In this document: positions 46,866 to 55,664 of the stretch, piece by piece
Layout: every line of letters starts with the position of its first letter
Position numbering within the stretch: the first letter of the stretch is position 1
Assembly (NCBI GenBank): GCA_003524085.1
Contig: DOEC01000035.1
Coordinates: 1-64,000 of the forward strand
Direction of reading: 5' to 3'
Length of the DNA stretch: 64,000 nucleotides
Origin: Bacillota bacterium
GTDB lineage: Bacteria; Bacillota_I; Bacilli_A; RF39; UBA660
Notes under the pieces: model-generated
Told to the model about the DNA's origin: nothing
The model's input: only the letters and a program-made list of their open reading frames with translations
Database searches by the model: none
Program-made: the position numbers and the translations under genes

Positions 46866-47015
46866 ATGAATAAGAAAAACGTACTAAATAAAATACATGG
46901 GGGGGGGGTATTTAAATATATAAATATATCTAGTTTTTGTGTACCCTTTTTTGGAGTTAATAGGCAAAGCTGTGAAAATCTTTGTCTTTTTTGTGAGTTA
47001 AATGGAGAGATATAA
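46866..47015 (+). CDS. 49-codon leader ORF with G10 tract before hsdM
   Basis: RBS AAGGAAGG, ATG at 46866, reading MNKKNVLNKIHGGGVFKYIN...CELNGEI and ending TAA at 47013-47015, directly abutting the hsdM ATG at 47016. The G10 run encodes Gly-Gly-Gly. With 9 G the frame stops at ATA-TAA about 10 codons earlier in the leader's middle; with 11 G it stops at ATT-TAA. Only 10 G (modulo 3) lets a ribosome travel to hsdM. The peptide has four Cys but no recognised family; I read it as a regulatory leader rather than a functional protein. Confidence 0.65.
   Translation: MNKKNVLNKIHGGGVFKYINISSFCVPFFGVNRQSCENLCLFCELNGEI
46899..46908 (+). repeat. Homopolymeric G10 tract
   Basis: Ten consecutive G in a very AT-rich genome, inside a short ORF upstream of restriction genes: the typical substrate of slipped-strand phase variation. 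Exact length should be treated with caution in any single assembly. Confidence 0.9.
46962..46992 (+). terminator. Terminator-like attenuator inside the leader ORF
   Basis: AGGCAAAG / CTTTGTCT stem (one G-T pair) with a ten-base loop and a run of six T. It lies inside the translated leader, between the G tract and hsdM, so a translating ribosome would disrupt it. Confidence 0.6.
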
Positions 47016-48587
47016 ATGAATAATCAAAAAGAATTGGAAAGAAATGAGTTACATAAAACAATATGGAAGATGGCAGATGACTTACGTGGTTCTGTAGATG
47101 GATGGGATTTTAAACAATATGTTTTAGGTTTATTATTCTATAGATTTATATCCGAAAATTTAACTAGTTATTTAAATGAAGAAGAAAGAAAAGCAGGTAA
47201 CCCTGATTTTGACTATACAAAACTAAGTGATGAAGAAGCTGAATATGGTAGAGAAGATACTCTAGCAGATAAAGGTTTTTATATATTACCTAGTGAATTA
47301 TTCTGTAACTTAAGGAAAAGAGCAAGTGAAGATAAAGACTTAAATATTACATTAGGTAAAATACTTGATAACATAGAAAACTCGGCAAAAGGTACGGCTT
47401 CTGAAGATGACATGAAAGGTTTATTTGATGACTTAGATTTTAATAGTAATAAACTTGGTAACATTGTTGATGATAGAAACACTAAAATTATTAAAATGTT
47501 AAATGCAATAGGAGATTTAAAACTAGGAGACTATAAAGATAACACAATAGATACATTTGGAGATGCTTACGAATTTTTAATGACTATGTATGCTTCAAAT
47601 GCTGGTAAATCAGGTGGAGAATTCTTTACTCCTCAAGAAGTAGGAGAATTACTTGCCAAAATAACTGTCATGGGTAAAACTGAAATAAATAAAGTATATG
47701 ATCCAGCATGTGGTTCAGGTTCACTACTACTTAAATTTGCTAAAGTACTTGGTAAAGACAATATAAAACAAGGTTTCTTTGGACAAGAAATAAATATAAC
47801 AACATATAACCTTTGTAGAATAAATATGTTTTTACATGATATAAACTATAATAAATTTAGTATAGAACTAGGAGATACTTTACTTCATCCAGCACATGAA
47901 GAAGAGGAACCGTTTGACGCGATAGTATCAAATCCACCATATTCAATTAAATGGGCTGGTAAATCAAACCCACTTCTTATAAATGACCATAGATTTGCAC
48001 CAGCAGGAATACTTGCGCCAGAGTCTAAAGCAGACCTTGCATTTACTATGCATATGCTATCTTATTTAAGTTCTAAAGGAACAGCAGCAATAGTTGAATT
48101 TCCAGGAGTACTTTATAGAGGTGGAGCAGAAGAAAAAATAAGAAAATACTTAGTTGATAACAACTTTATAGATACAGTCATACAACTACCTAGCGACTTA
48201 TTTTTTGGTACTTCAATAGCAACTTGCATAATAGTACTTAAAAAGAATAAACAAGATAATAACATTTTATTTATAGATGCTTCTAATGAATTTGTAAGAG
48301 GAAGTAATAAGAATAAACTATCCGATGAAAACATAGAAAACATACTAACACTTATTAAAAATAGAACTAATGAAGAAAATAAATCAGTACTAGTAACATA
48401 TGAAGAAATAAGTAACAATAGTTATAACTTGTCAGTTAACTCATATTTAAAAGTTACCTCTGATGAAGAAGAAATAGATATAGTAGAGTTAAATAAAAAG
48501 ATAAAAGAAATAGTAGAAAAACAAGATAAAGTTAGGAAAGAATTAGACCAAATTATAGAAGAATTGGAGTCTGATAGTAATGAGTAA
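47016..48587 (+). CDS. hsdM: Type I restriction-modification methyltransferase subunit
   Basis: 523 residues. HsdM N-terminal helical domain (residues ~10-140), then the adenine-N6 methyltransferase: motif I DPACGSGS (~229-236) and motif IV NPPY (~306-309), preceded by EFFTPQEVGELL. It transfers methyl from S-adenosylmethionine to the adenine chosen by HsdS. GGAGAG within the leader ORF serves as its ribosome site, and the leader stop codon touches its start, so translational coupling is likely. It overlaps hsdS by 8 bases. Confidence 0.96.
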   Translation: MNNQKELERNELHKTIWKMADDLRGSVDGWDFKQYVLGLLFYRFISENLTSYLNEEERKAGNPDFDYTKLSDEEAEYGREDTLADKGFYILPSELFCNLRKRASEDKDLNITLGKILDNIENSAKGTASEDDMKGLFDDLDFNSNKLGNIVDDRNTKIIKMLNAIGDLKLGDYKDNTIDTFGDAYEFLMTMYASNAGKSGGEFFTPQEVGELLAKITVMGKTEINKVYDPACGSGSLLLKFAKVLGKDNIKQGFFGQEINITTYNLCRINMFLHDINYNKFSIELGDTLLHPAHEEEEPFDAIVSNPPYSIKWAGKSNPLLINDHRFAPAGILAPESKADLAFTMHMLSYLSSKGTAAIVEFPGVLYRGGAEEKIRKYLVDNNFIDTVIQLPSDLFFGTSIATCIIVLKKNKQDNNILFIDASNEFVRGSNKNKLSDENIENILTLIKNRTNEENKSVLVTYEEISNNSYNLSVNSYLKVTSDEEEIDIVELNKKIKEIVEKQDKVRKELDQIIEELESDSNE

Positions 48588-49824
48588 GATAGAAGAGTTG
48601 ATAAAAAAGTTATGTCCTAATGGAGTAGAGTATAAAGATTTAAATAGTGTTTTTAAACTTTTTTCTGGAATGAGAGACGTTTCAAATAAATGGAAAGAAA
48701 CAGGAAATTGTCAATTTATAGATTATATGAATGCCTATAAAAACCAAAAAATTGATGTAACTAAATTACCTTATGCAACTGTAAAATCGTTAAATCAAAA
48801 CATATTAAAAAGAGGAGATTTGTTATTGACAAGTGCTTCTGAAGTAAGGGAAGAATGTGCAATATGTTCTGTAATAGAAAATGATATTGAAGACAACATA
48901 TTTATGGATGATCATTTATTCGGTTTAAGATTAAAAGATATGTATATAGACAAAATCAATACAACTTTTATAAGCTATTACTTGAATTCTGAACCATTCA
49001 GATGTAATTTAAAGAAAGCAATACGAGGGGTTACTAGATTTTACATATCAAATGATAATTACTTAAAATTAAAAGTTCCAGTACCACCATTAGAAGTACA
49101 AGAAGAAATAGTAAGAATACTAGATAAGTTTGGAGAGTTGGAGACAGAGTTAGAGGCAGAGTTAGAGGCAAGGAAGAGTCAGTATGAGTTTTGGCGTGGC
49201 AAATTATTAAATAACAATGCGAGTAAAATAGTAAAGCTTGGAGAAGTTTGCCTTGTTAGTTCAGGTGGTACACCTTCTAAAAAAAAGACAGAGTATTGGG
49301 AAAATGGAGATATAAAATGGCTTGGATCTTCAGTATGTTGTAACAAAAAAACAGTAGAAGAGGTAACAGATAAAATTACAGAGGTAGGATTAAAAAATTC
49401 ATCAGCAAAAATTTTAACTCCTAAAACTACCCTTATAGCGATGGTTGGCGCAACAATAGGAAAAGTTGCTTTTCTTGAATTTGAAGCATGTACAAACCAA
49501 AATGTTGCCAGCTTAATTCCAAAAGATACATCATTTCTTAATTCGGACTATTTATTTTATGCATGTAGAAACCTATATTCACAATTTGTTGAATATTCAA
49601 AAGGAAAATTTTCAATTGCTAGTCTTGGATATATTAAAAATTTAGAAATAAAAGTACCTTCATTACAAGAACAAGAAAGAATAGTTAACATACTTGATAA
49701 ATTTGATAAACTAGTTAATGATATTTCAGAAGGTTTACCTGCTGAAATAGAAGCAAGAAGAAAACAATACGAGTATTATAGAAATAAACTTTTAAGTTTT
49801 GAGGAGTTGGTTGTTAATGAGTAA
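48580..49824 (+). CDS. hsdS: Type I restriction specificity subunit
   Basis: 414 residues with two target-recognition domains (about 20-165 and 215-365), each followed by a conserved helix (PPLEVQEEIVRILDKF and SLQEQERIVNILDKF). The central helix contains the repeat ELETELEAELEAR. The two domains each read half of a bipartite DNA site. It overlaps hsdM upstream and the ATPase gene downstream by 8 bases. No inverted hsdS copies or recombinase are seen nearby. Confidence 0.95.
   Translation: MSKIEELIKKLCPNGVEYKDLNSVFKLFSGMRDVSNKWKETGNCQFIDYMNAYKNQKIDVTKLPYATVKSLNQNILKRGDLLLTSASEVREECAICSVIENDIEDNIFMDDHLFGLRLKDMYIDKINTTFISYYLNSEPFRCNLKKAIRGVTRFYISNDNYLKLKVPVPPLEVQEEIVRILDKFGELETELEAELEARKSQYEFWRGKLLNNNASKIVKLGEVCLVSSGGTPSKKKTEYWENGDIKWLGSSVCCNKKTVEEVTDKITEVGLKNSSAKILTPKTTLIAMVGATIGKVAFLEFEACTNQNVASLIPKDTSFLNSDYLFYACRNLYSQFVEYSKGKFSIASLGYIKNLEIKVPSLQEQERIVNILDKFDKLVNDISEGLPAEIEARRKQYEYYRNKLLSFEELVVNE
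49135..49170 (+). repeat. Three 12-bp direct repeats in the hsdS spacer
   Basis: GAGTTGGAGACA, GAGTTAGAGGCA, GAGTTAGAGGCA, encoding ELET-ELEA-ELEA in the central helix between the two recognition domains. In EcoR124-type systems, changes in the number of a four-residue TAEL repeat alter the spacing between half-sites (established for that system). Confidence 0.85.
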
Positions 49825-50959
49825 ATTCAACTCAGTTGAAGAAGTAAAGAATGAATTAATAAGAATACTTAACAAGGTTGTTAAAGATAAGAAAAGTGGA
49901 AAAGAAAAAATTAATGTTGTGTTACTTTATGCCTTTAATGGAACAGGCAAAACTAGAATTTCCGAATTAATAACTGAAGAGGAAGAAAATAAGTGTTTAT
50001 TTTATAACGCATATGTTGAAGACTACTTTACTTGGAATAATAGAGAAAAAGAATTTCTAATTGATATGAATGCTGATTTATTTAGAATAATAAGAACTCA
50101 AGAATTAGAAAATGATATTATAGATAATTTTAAAAGCTTAGTTGAAACTAAACTAGAGCCTGTATTTGATATACCAGACGCAAAAATCACATTTCAACTA
50201 GCAACAGGAGACTCTAATTCTACACAAAATGTAAAGATATCTAAAGGCGAAGAAAGTATGTTTATATGGTCTGTATTTTACTCAATATTAAACTTATCTT
50301 TAGAAATGTTAGATGAAGAGTTGGAAAATAGAAGTTGCGAAGATTTTAATTTACTAAGATATATAATTGTTGATGACCCAGTATCTTCAATAGATGATAC
50401 TAAAATCATTGCAATTGTTGATCAATTTACAGAATACTTAAATAGATTAAAAAATGTTGATATTAAAAATGATAATAAGTTAAGTATTTTAATTACCACA
50501 CATCATCCATTATTTTTTAATATAATGCAAAATTACTTTAAAAATAAATCAAATGATAAGTTTAATGCAGAATATTATGTACTAATGAGAGGTGAAAATA
50601 ATACTTTAGAACTTAATGAACAAAGAGGGGACTCCCCATTCGCTTATCATTTATCACTTATAGAAGAACTTGTTACAGTAGTCAATGAAGATAATATAAA
50701 GAAGTATCATTATAATATTTTAAGAAGTTTATTTGAAAAGACTTCAAACTACTTAGGTTATACCAACTGGGCTGACTGTATTAGTGATGAAGAAGATAAG
50801 AGTTTAATTATTAAAGAGGTTAATCAAAATAGTCATAATAGATTATCTGACATTGAATATTGTGAGTTATCAGAAGAAGATAAAGAGTTATTTAAGAGAG
50901 TGTTTAAAAGATTTTTAGAGGATTTTAACTGGAAGTCAAAAGAAAAAGTTAAGGAGTAA
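49817..50959 (+). CDS. PrrC-like AAA ATPase, candidate anticodon nuclease
   Basis: 380 residues from the ATG at 49817 (GAGGAG upstream). Walker A FNGTGKTRIS (~40-49) and an ABC-type Walker B with D-loop IIVDDPVSSIDD. In the C-terminal part, Arg303-x3-Glu307 and His340 (LRSLFEK...NSH) reproduce the order and nearly the spacing of the R-E-H catalytic triad of E. coli PrrC (R320/E324/H356). PrrC is likewise encoded inside a type I restriction operon between hsdS and hsdR and cleaves tRNA when the restriction enzyme is inhibited (established). Size is also similar. Identification remains inferential, since related AAA proteins share R-x3-E/H patterns. Confidence 0.65.
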   Translation: MSKFNSVEEVKNELIRILNKVVKDKKSGKEKINVVLLYAFNGTGKTRISELITEEEENKCLFYNAYVEDYFTWNNREKEFLIDMNADLFRIIRTQELENDIIDNFKSLVETKLEPVFDIPDAKITFQLATGDSNSTQNVKISKGEESMFIWSVFYSILNLSLEMLDEELENRSCEDFNLLRYIIVDDPVSSIDDTKIIAIVDQFTEYLNRLKNVDIKNDNKLSILITTHHPLFFNIMQNYFKNKSNDKFNAEYYVLMRGENNTLELNEQRGDSPFAYHLSLIEELVTVVNEDNIKKYHYNILRSLFEKTSNYLGYTNWADCISDEEDKSLIIKEVNQNSHNRLSDIEYCELSEEDKELFKRVFKRFLEDFNWKSKEKVKE

Positions 50960-50965
50960 TGTGTA

Positions 50966-51598
50966 ATGAAAAAAAGTAAAATAATGATATTTTGTTTGTT
51001 AGTTTTTTCTATAATTTGTTTAATAATCTATGTAATATTAGCGTTATGTGTTTCTTGTCCAATTGTTGAAACTATAGTTCTAGGCCTTTTAACTAGTGCA
51101 GTAGTTACACTTTTTGTATCTGTTTTAGACTATTGTTGTTTCAGAGATGAAGAGATACAAAAGTTTAAATTAGAAATAAGTAAATACTTTTGTTATTTGA
51201 TGGACTTTAAAAAAGACATTAATGATATATTAGTTATGTTTGATAAAAGACAACATATTAAAGTCGAAGATTATGTAAAAAGTAACATTAACACTTTAAA
51301 ATATTTGTGTGTAGGTAAACCACAATTCTTATCTTTTGATTTTATACTCAAAGATAAGAACTTTACAAAGACAACTAATTACTTATATGATTTAACATTT
51401 GGAACTAAACTAATTGAAATTTATAATAAGAAAAAAATTATAACATTAGAAGGGTATAAAAGTTATCTAAACGATTTATTAAAAGAAATTAATAAAGAAG
51501 TAGATACAATTAATAATGAGATGAAGAATATTAAGAAGTTTAAGATCGCTAAGGAATGGGAAAAATTTACTGAAAGAGAAAATGTATTTGGGAGTTGA
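50966..51598 (+). CDS. Two-span membrane protein inside the type I operon
   Basis: 210 residues: two transmembrane segments (~7-28 and ~34-55) followed by a cytoplasmic helical/coiled region (KEINKEVDTINNEMKNIKKF). It is 6 bases after the ATPase gene and 6 before hsdR, so it belongs to the operon. No family recognised. Its membrane position beside an anticodon-nuclease-like gene suggests a modulator or second effector (inference). Confidence 0.65.
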   Translation: MKKSKIMIFCLLVFSIICLIIYVILALCVSCPIVETIVLGLLTSAVVTLFVSVLDYCCFRDEEIQKFKLEISKYFCYLMDFKKDINDILVMFDKRQHIKVEDYVKSNINTLKYLCVGKPQFLSFDFILKDKNFTKTTNYLYDLTFGTKLIEIYNKKKIITLEGYKSYLNDLLKEINKEVDTINNEMKNIKKFKIAKEWEKFTERENVFGS

Positions 51599-51604
51599 TA
51601 ATTA

Positions 51605-54600
51605 ATGGTTAATATAATAAGTGAAAGTGATAACTATACAGTAGTTACTGAGTATAAAGGTTTAGAAAAGAAAAGTGGTACTTATCAAAGTGAAGATGCT
51701 TTAGAAAAAGAATTAATTAAAACATTAATGGAACAAGGTTATGAGTATTTAACTTTTAATAGTGAAAGTGAATTAATTAGTAATTTAAGAGATAAACTTG
51801 GTAAACTTAATAATCATGTGTTTAGCGATAATGAGTGGAATAATTTATTTAATAATGTAATAGCTAATAAGAATAATCATATACTTGAGAAAACTAAGAT
51901 AATTCAAGAAGATTATAAACAGCCTTTAAGACTTGATAATGGAGAGTTAATTAATGTTTATTTAATAGATAAAGATAATATACATAATAATTGTCTACAA
52001 GTAATTAATCAGTATGAAAATAATGATGGTAATCATGAAAATAGGTATGATGTAACTATACTAGTAAATGGTTTACCTTTAGTACATATTGAACTTAAAA
52101 GAAGAGGAATAGACTTAAGAGAAGCATTTAATCAAATAGATAGATATCAAAGAGACTCATTCTGGGCTGGAAGTGGTTTATATGAATATATTCAAATATT
52201 TATTATAAGTAATGGAACATATACTAAGTATTATTCTAATACTACAAGAGATTTACACTTGAAAACAGGTACTAAGAAAACTTCTAATACATTTGAATTT
52301 ACTTCTTATTGGTCAGACCAAAATAATAATTCAATTATTGATTTAATAGATTTTGCTAAAACTTTCTTAGCAAAACATACTATCTTAAATGTACTTTGTA
52401 AGTACTGTGTATTTTCAACTGATGGCACTCTTTTAGTTATGAGACCTTATCAAATAGTTGCTACTGAAAAGATTATTAATAAAATAGAAATATCTCATAA
52501 TTATAAATTATATGGAAGTATTAAATCAGGTGGATATATTTGGCATACTACAGGTAGTGGTAAAACACTTACAAGTTTTAAAACAAGTCAACTTGCTAGT
52601 AAGTTAAGTTTTATTGATAAAGTTGTATTTGTTGTTGATAGAAAAGACTTAGACTATCAAACAATGAAAGAGTATGATAAATTTAAAGAAGGATGCGCTA
52701 ATAGTAACTCTAATACTAAAATACTAGAGTCTCAACTAGCTGATAATGATTCTAAAATAATAATAACTACTATACAAAAATTAACTAATTATATAAAGAA
52801 ATTTCCTAAACATAATGCATTTGATAAACAAGTAGTATTTATATTTGATGAATGTCATAGAAGTCAATTTGGAGATATGCACAAAGCTATTATATCTAAG
52901 TTTAAGTATTACTATATATTTGGTTTTACTGGTACTCCTATATTTAAAGAAAACGCTATAACTAGAAAAAGTATAGTCTTAACAACTGAGCAAGTATTTG
53001 GAGAAAAACTACATACTTATACTATTGTAAATGCTATAAATGATAAAAATGTATTACCTTTTAGATATGAGTTTGTAGAAAATATTGGTAGAAAAAGTGA
53101 TATAGAAGATGAAATGGGTTTTAAAATTGATAAAAATAGAGTATTTAATAACCCAGTTAGAATAGAACAAATAACTAAGTATATTATCAATAACTTTGCT
53201 AGAAAAACTAAAAATAATGAAACTTATTTATTTAGTACTTTAGATAATGTTAAAGAAGTTGCTAAAGATAATAACGCTGTTGAAGTTAAGAAAAAGTATT
53301 ATGTAAATGGATTTAATTCAATATTTGCTACTTCTTCAATTGAAGCTGCTAAAAAGTACTATGAATGTTTTAAAAATATACCTAACAATTTGAAAGTCGC
53401 TTTAATATATAGTTATGGTGTTAATGATGAAGTTATCACTTGCTTTGATGATGAAAACTCTGAGTCTGCGGAAAATCTAAGTAAAAGTGATAGAGATTAT
53501 TTAGACTATGCCATTAAAGACTATAATAAAATGTTTGGAACTACTTATGATACATCTAATGAAAAATTTCAAAACTATTATAAAGATGTTTCTCTTAGAA
53601 TGAAGAATAGAGAAATAGACATTTTAATTGTTGCTAATATGTTTTTAACTGGTTTTGACGCTAAGACATTAAATACTTTATGGGTTGATAAAAATCTTAA
53701 TTATCACGGACTTATTCAAGCATTCTCTAGAACTAATAGAATACTTAATTCTGTTAAAACATTTGGTAATATAGTATGTTTTAGAGATTTGGAAAAGGAA
53801 CTTAATGATGCATTAGGTTTATTTGGAGATGCTGAAGCGTCTAGCATCGTTTTGTTAAAACCGTATGAAGACTATTTAAATGGCTATGATGATGGTAAAC
53901 ATAGTTTTGTAGGTTATATAACTTTAGTTAATGAACTTAAAAGTAAGTTTAATCCAGGTGAACTAATAGTTGGAGAGAGTAAACAAATTGAGTTTATCAA
54001 GTTATTTGGACAAATATTAAAAGCTAGAAATATTCTTTCTACTTTTGATAAGTTTAGTAATGATGATATATTAGACGCTAGAGACGAACAAAATTATAGA
54101 AGTACATATATTGAACTAAATAGTCAGTATAAACAGAGAATGAAAGCAGATAAACTTGATGTTAGTAATGATATAGTCTTTGAAATGGAATTAGTTAAAC
54201 AAATAGAAGTTAATGTTGACTATATTTTAAATTTAATTAAAGAGTATCATGATGGTAATATGGAAAATAAAGAGTTATTGATTACTATTAATAGAATGGT
54301 TATGTCCAGTCCTGACTTAAGAAATAAGGTTGACTTAATTGATGAGTTTATTAGAAGTTTGAATAAAGATAGTAATGTATATAATGACTTTAATTCTTTT
54401 ATGAATAGTAAAAAGAAAGAAGAGTTAGACAAAATAATTTCAGAAGAGAACTTGGATAAAGAGAAAACTTATGTCTTCGTAAAAAGAAGTTTTGAAAACG
54501 GAAGAGTAGAAACTAATGGTACAGAACTATCATCTATATTACCAGCAATGAGTAGGTTTGAAGCAGATAAAAAAAGAACAAAGAAGAAAGAGAGTGTTGT

Positions 54601-54658
54601 TGAGAAGCTAATTGGTTTCTTTGATAAATTCTTTAGTATTAGTAATTCAGAATTTTAG
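51605..54658 (+). CDS. hsdR: Type I restriction endonuclease/translocase subunit
   Basis: 1017 residues. N-terminal nuclease with Asp148 and the ExK of VHIELKRRG (~162). Superfamily-2 motor: TGSGKT (~316), DECH (~414), GFTGTPIF and QAFSRTNRIL. A C-terminal helical domain follows. It translocates and cuts unmethylated DNA together with HsdM and HsdS. Final gene of the operon; a terminator follows. Confidence 0.96.
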   Translation: MVNIISESDNYTVVTEYKGLEKKSGTYQSEDALEKELIKTLMEQGYEYLTFNSESELISNLRDKLGKLNNHVFSDNEWNNLFNNVIANKNNHILEKTKIIQEDYKQPLRLDNGELINVYLIDKDNIHNNCLQVINQYENNDGNHENRYDVTILVNGLPLVHIELKRRGIDLREAFNQIDRYQRDSFWAGSGLYEYIQIFIISNGTYTKYYSNTTRDLHLKTGTKKTSNTFEFTSYWSDQNNNSIIDLIDFAKTFLAKHTILNVLCKYCVFSTDGTLLVMRPYQIVATEKIINKIEISHNYKLYGSIKSGGYIWHTTGSGKTLTSFKTSQLASKLSFIDKVVFVVDRKDLDYQTMKEYDKFKEGCANSNSNTKILESQLADNDSKIIITTIQKLTNYIKKFPKHNAFDKQVVFIFDECHRSQFGDMHKAIISKFKYYYIFGFTGTPIFKENAITRKSIVLTTEQVFGEKLHTYTIVNAINDKNVLPFRYEFVENIGRKSDIEDEMGFKIDKNRVFNNPVRIEQITKYIINNFARKTKNNETYLFSTLDNVKEVAKDNNAVEVKKKYYVNGFNSIFATSSIEAAKKYYECFKNIPNNLKVALIYSYGVNDEVITCFDDENSESAENLSKSDRDYLDYAIKDYNKMFGTTYDTSNEKFQNYYKDVSLRMKNREIDILIVANMFLTGFDAKTLNTLWVDKNLNYHGLIQAFSRTNRILNSVKTFGNIVCFRDLEKELNDALGLFGDAEASSIVLLKPYEDYLNGYDDGKHSFVGYITLVNELKSKFNPGELIVGESKQIEFIKLFGQILKARNILSTFDKFSNDDILDARDEQNYRSTYIELNSQYKQRMKADKLDVSNDIVFEMELVKQIEVNVDYILNLIKEYHDGNMENKELLITINRMVMSSPDLRNKVDLIDEFIRSLNKDSNVYNDFNSFMNSKKKEELDKIISEENLDKEKTYVFVKRSFENGRVETNGTELSSILPAMSRFEADKKRTKKKESVVEKLIGFFDKFFSISNSEF

Positions 54659-54665
54659 TAATGTG

Positions 54666-54698
54666 AGAAGTCTATTGTTTAATAGATTTCTTTTTTTA
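54666..54698 (+). terminator. Terminator of the restriction operon
   Basis: AGAAGTCTATT / AATAGATTTCT hairpin with a run of seven T. Confidence 0.85.
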
Positions 54699-54734
54699 TA
54701 CTTTAACAAAAATTTTATAATCTTCAGTAGATAA

Positions 54735-54763
54735 TTGACACAAGTTTATCATCTTGTTATAAT
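54735..54763 (+). promoter_or_regulatory. Promoter of the DUF3800 unit
   Basis: Consensus -35 TTGACA (54735-54740), 17 bases, TATAAT (54758-54763). Confidence 0.8.
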
Positions 54764-54786
54764 TTAGTTGCTATGGATAGTATACT

Positions 54787-54962
54787 ATGAAGAAAAACAC
54801 CGTTGTTGGTAAGGCATTGTGCCAATTGTAAAAGAAGAAAATAGTGAATATTTTACAAAAGGAGAAAAAGAGGGTGTTCTTGAAACATTATCTTTCTGTC
54901 CAGTTTATGATAATGAAATTGATGATGAACGTATGGATAAATTTTTCTATATAAAGGAGTGA
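54787..54962 (+). pseudogene. Frameshifted small ORF before DUF3800 genes
   Basis: From ATG 54787 the frame reads MKKNTVVGKALCQL and stops. A second frame from about 54820 reads PIVKEENSEYFTKGEKEG and on to DKFFYIKE, ending in TGA just ahead of the DUF3800 start. A single-base shift would join them into a ~58-residue acidic protein. It fits a broken small gene in the same unit. Confidence 0.45.
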
Positions 54963-54967
54963 TTTAA

Positions 54968-55606
54968 ATGTCAAAGTATAAGTTATTATTAGATGAGTCA
55001 GGTTCTTTTGAAAATAAAGACGAAAAATATGTAATAATAGGTGGGGTTCTCTTTAAAGAAGAATATCAACCTGAACTTGAAAAGATTTTTGTTCCATTGC
55101 ATACTCACTTACGTAATGTTTTAAAATGCACTGAGTTACATGCTACTAGAAATAAAGAACTTTTTGATTATTTGGCTCCTATTTTGGGAGCTTGTGAATA
55201 CATAACTCCTATCGTTTTTGTTATTGACAAAAAGAGTAGCTTTATTTTTGATAATTATGATCATAAAAGTTTTAAATATAATAAAGCAATTCAACATTTA
55301 ATTAAAAAAATGATTAAGAATGGATTAGTCAATAATGATGATGAACTATATATAAAAATAGATAACATTAATCTAAATAGAGATGAAACTGATAATTTAA
55401 CAAATTGGTTGCCAAAAAATATGAGTATTGTTAAAGAGGTAAAACAAGGTGACTCTAGAGATTATATTGCTTTGCAGCTTGCTGATATAATTGTTAATAA
55501 TTTTAGTAAAAAAACAACTTGTAAACTAAATTCAGTAAGAGTAAAAATGTTATCTCCAAAGATTTATTGTTTTTTAAATAAAACTGTAAAAGAGTATTTT
55601 ATATAA
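54968..55606 (+). CDS. DUF3800 protein, first
   Basis: 212 residues, AAGGAGTG upstream. Opening YKLLLDESGSFENKDEKYVIIGGVLF, later ELHATRNKELF and LQLADIIVNNF: the conserved acidic positions (D...E, D) of DUF3800, an RNase-H-like fold family found in defence and mobile contexts (family knowledge). A second, diverged member follows. Biochemical role unproven. Confidence 0.85.
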   Translation: MSKYKLLLDESGSFENKDEKYVIIGGVLFKEEYQPELEKIFVPLHTHLRNVLKCTELHATRNKELFDYLAPILGACEYITPIVFVIDKKSSFIFDNYDHKSFKYNKAIQHLIKKMIKNGLVNNDDELYIKIDNINLNRDETDNLTNWLPKNMSIVKEVKQGDSRDYIALQLADIIVNNFSKKTTCKLNSVRVKMLSPKIYCFLNKTVKEYFI

Positions 55607-55664
55607 CTATTGCTTTGTTTTTGATGAATTAAGTGTTATAATTATCTTACATTCAGGAGGTTAT

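Noticed and set aside
48580..49824. Invertible hsdS shufflon
   Set aside because: Only one hsdS is present, no inverted partial copies or recombinase gene lie nearby; the G10 leader is the better phase-variation candidate.
54700..54967. Named DUF3800-associated RNA motif upstream of the first DUF3800 gene
   Set aside because: I could not match a specific published structure by eye; only a promoter and a frameshifted small ORF are clear.
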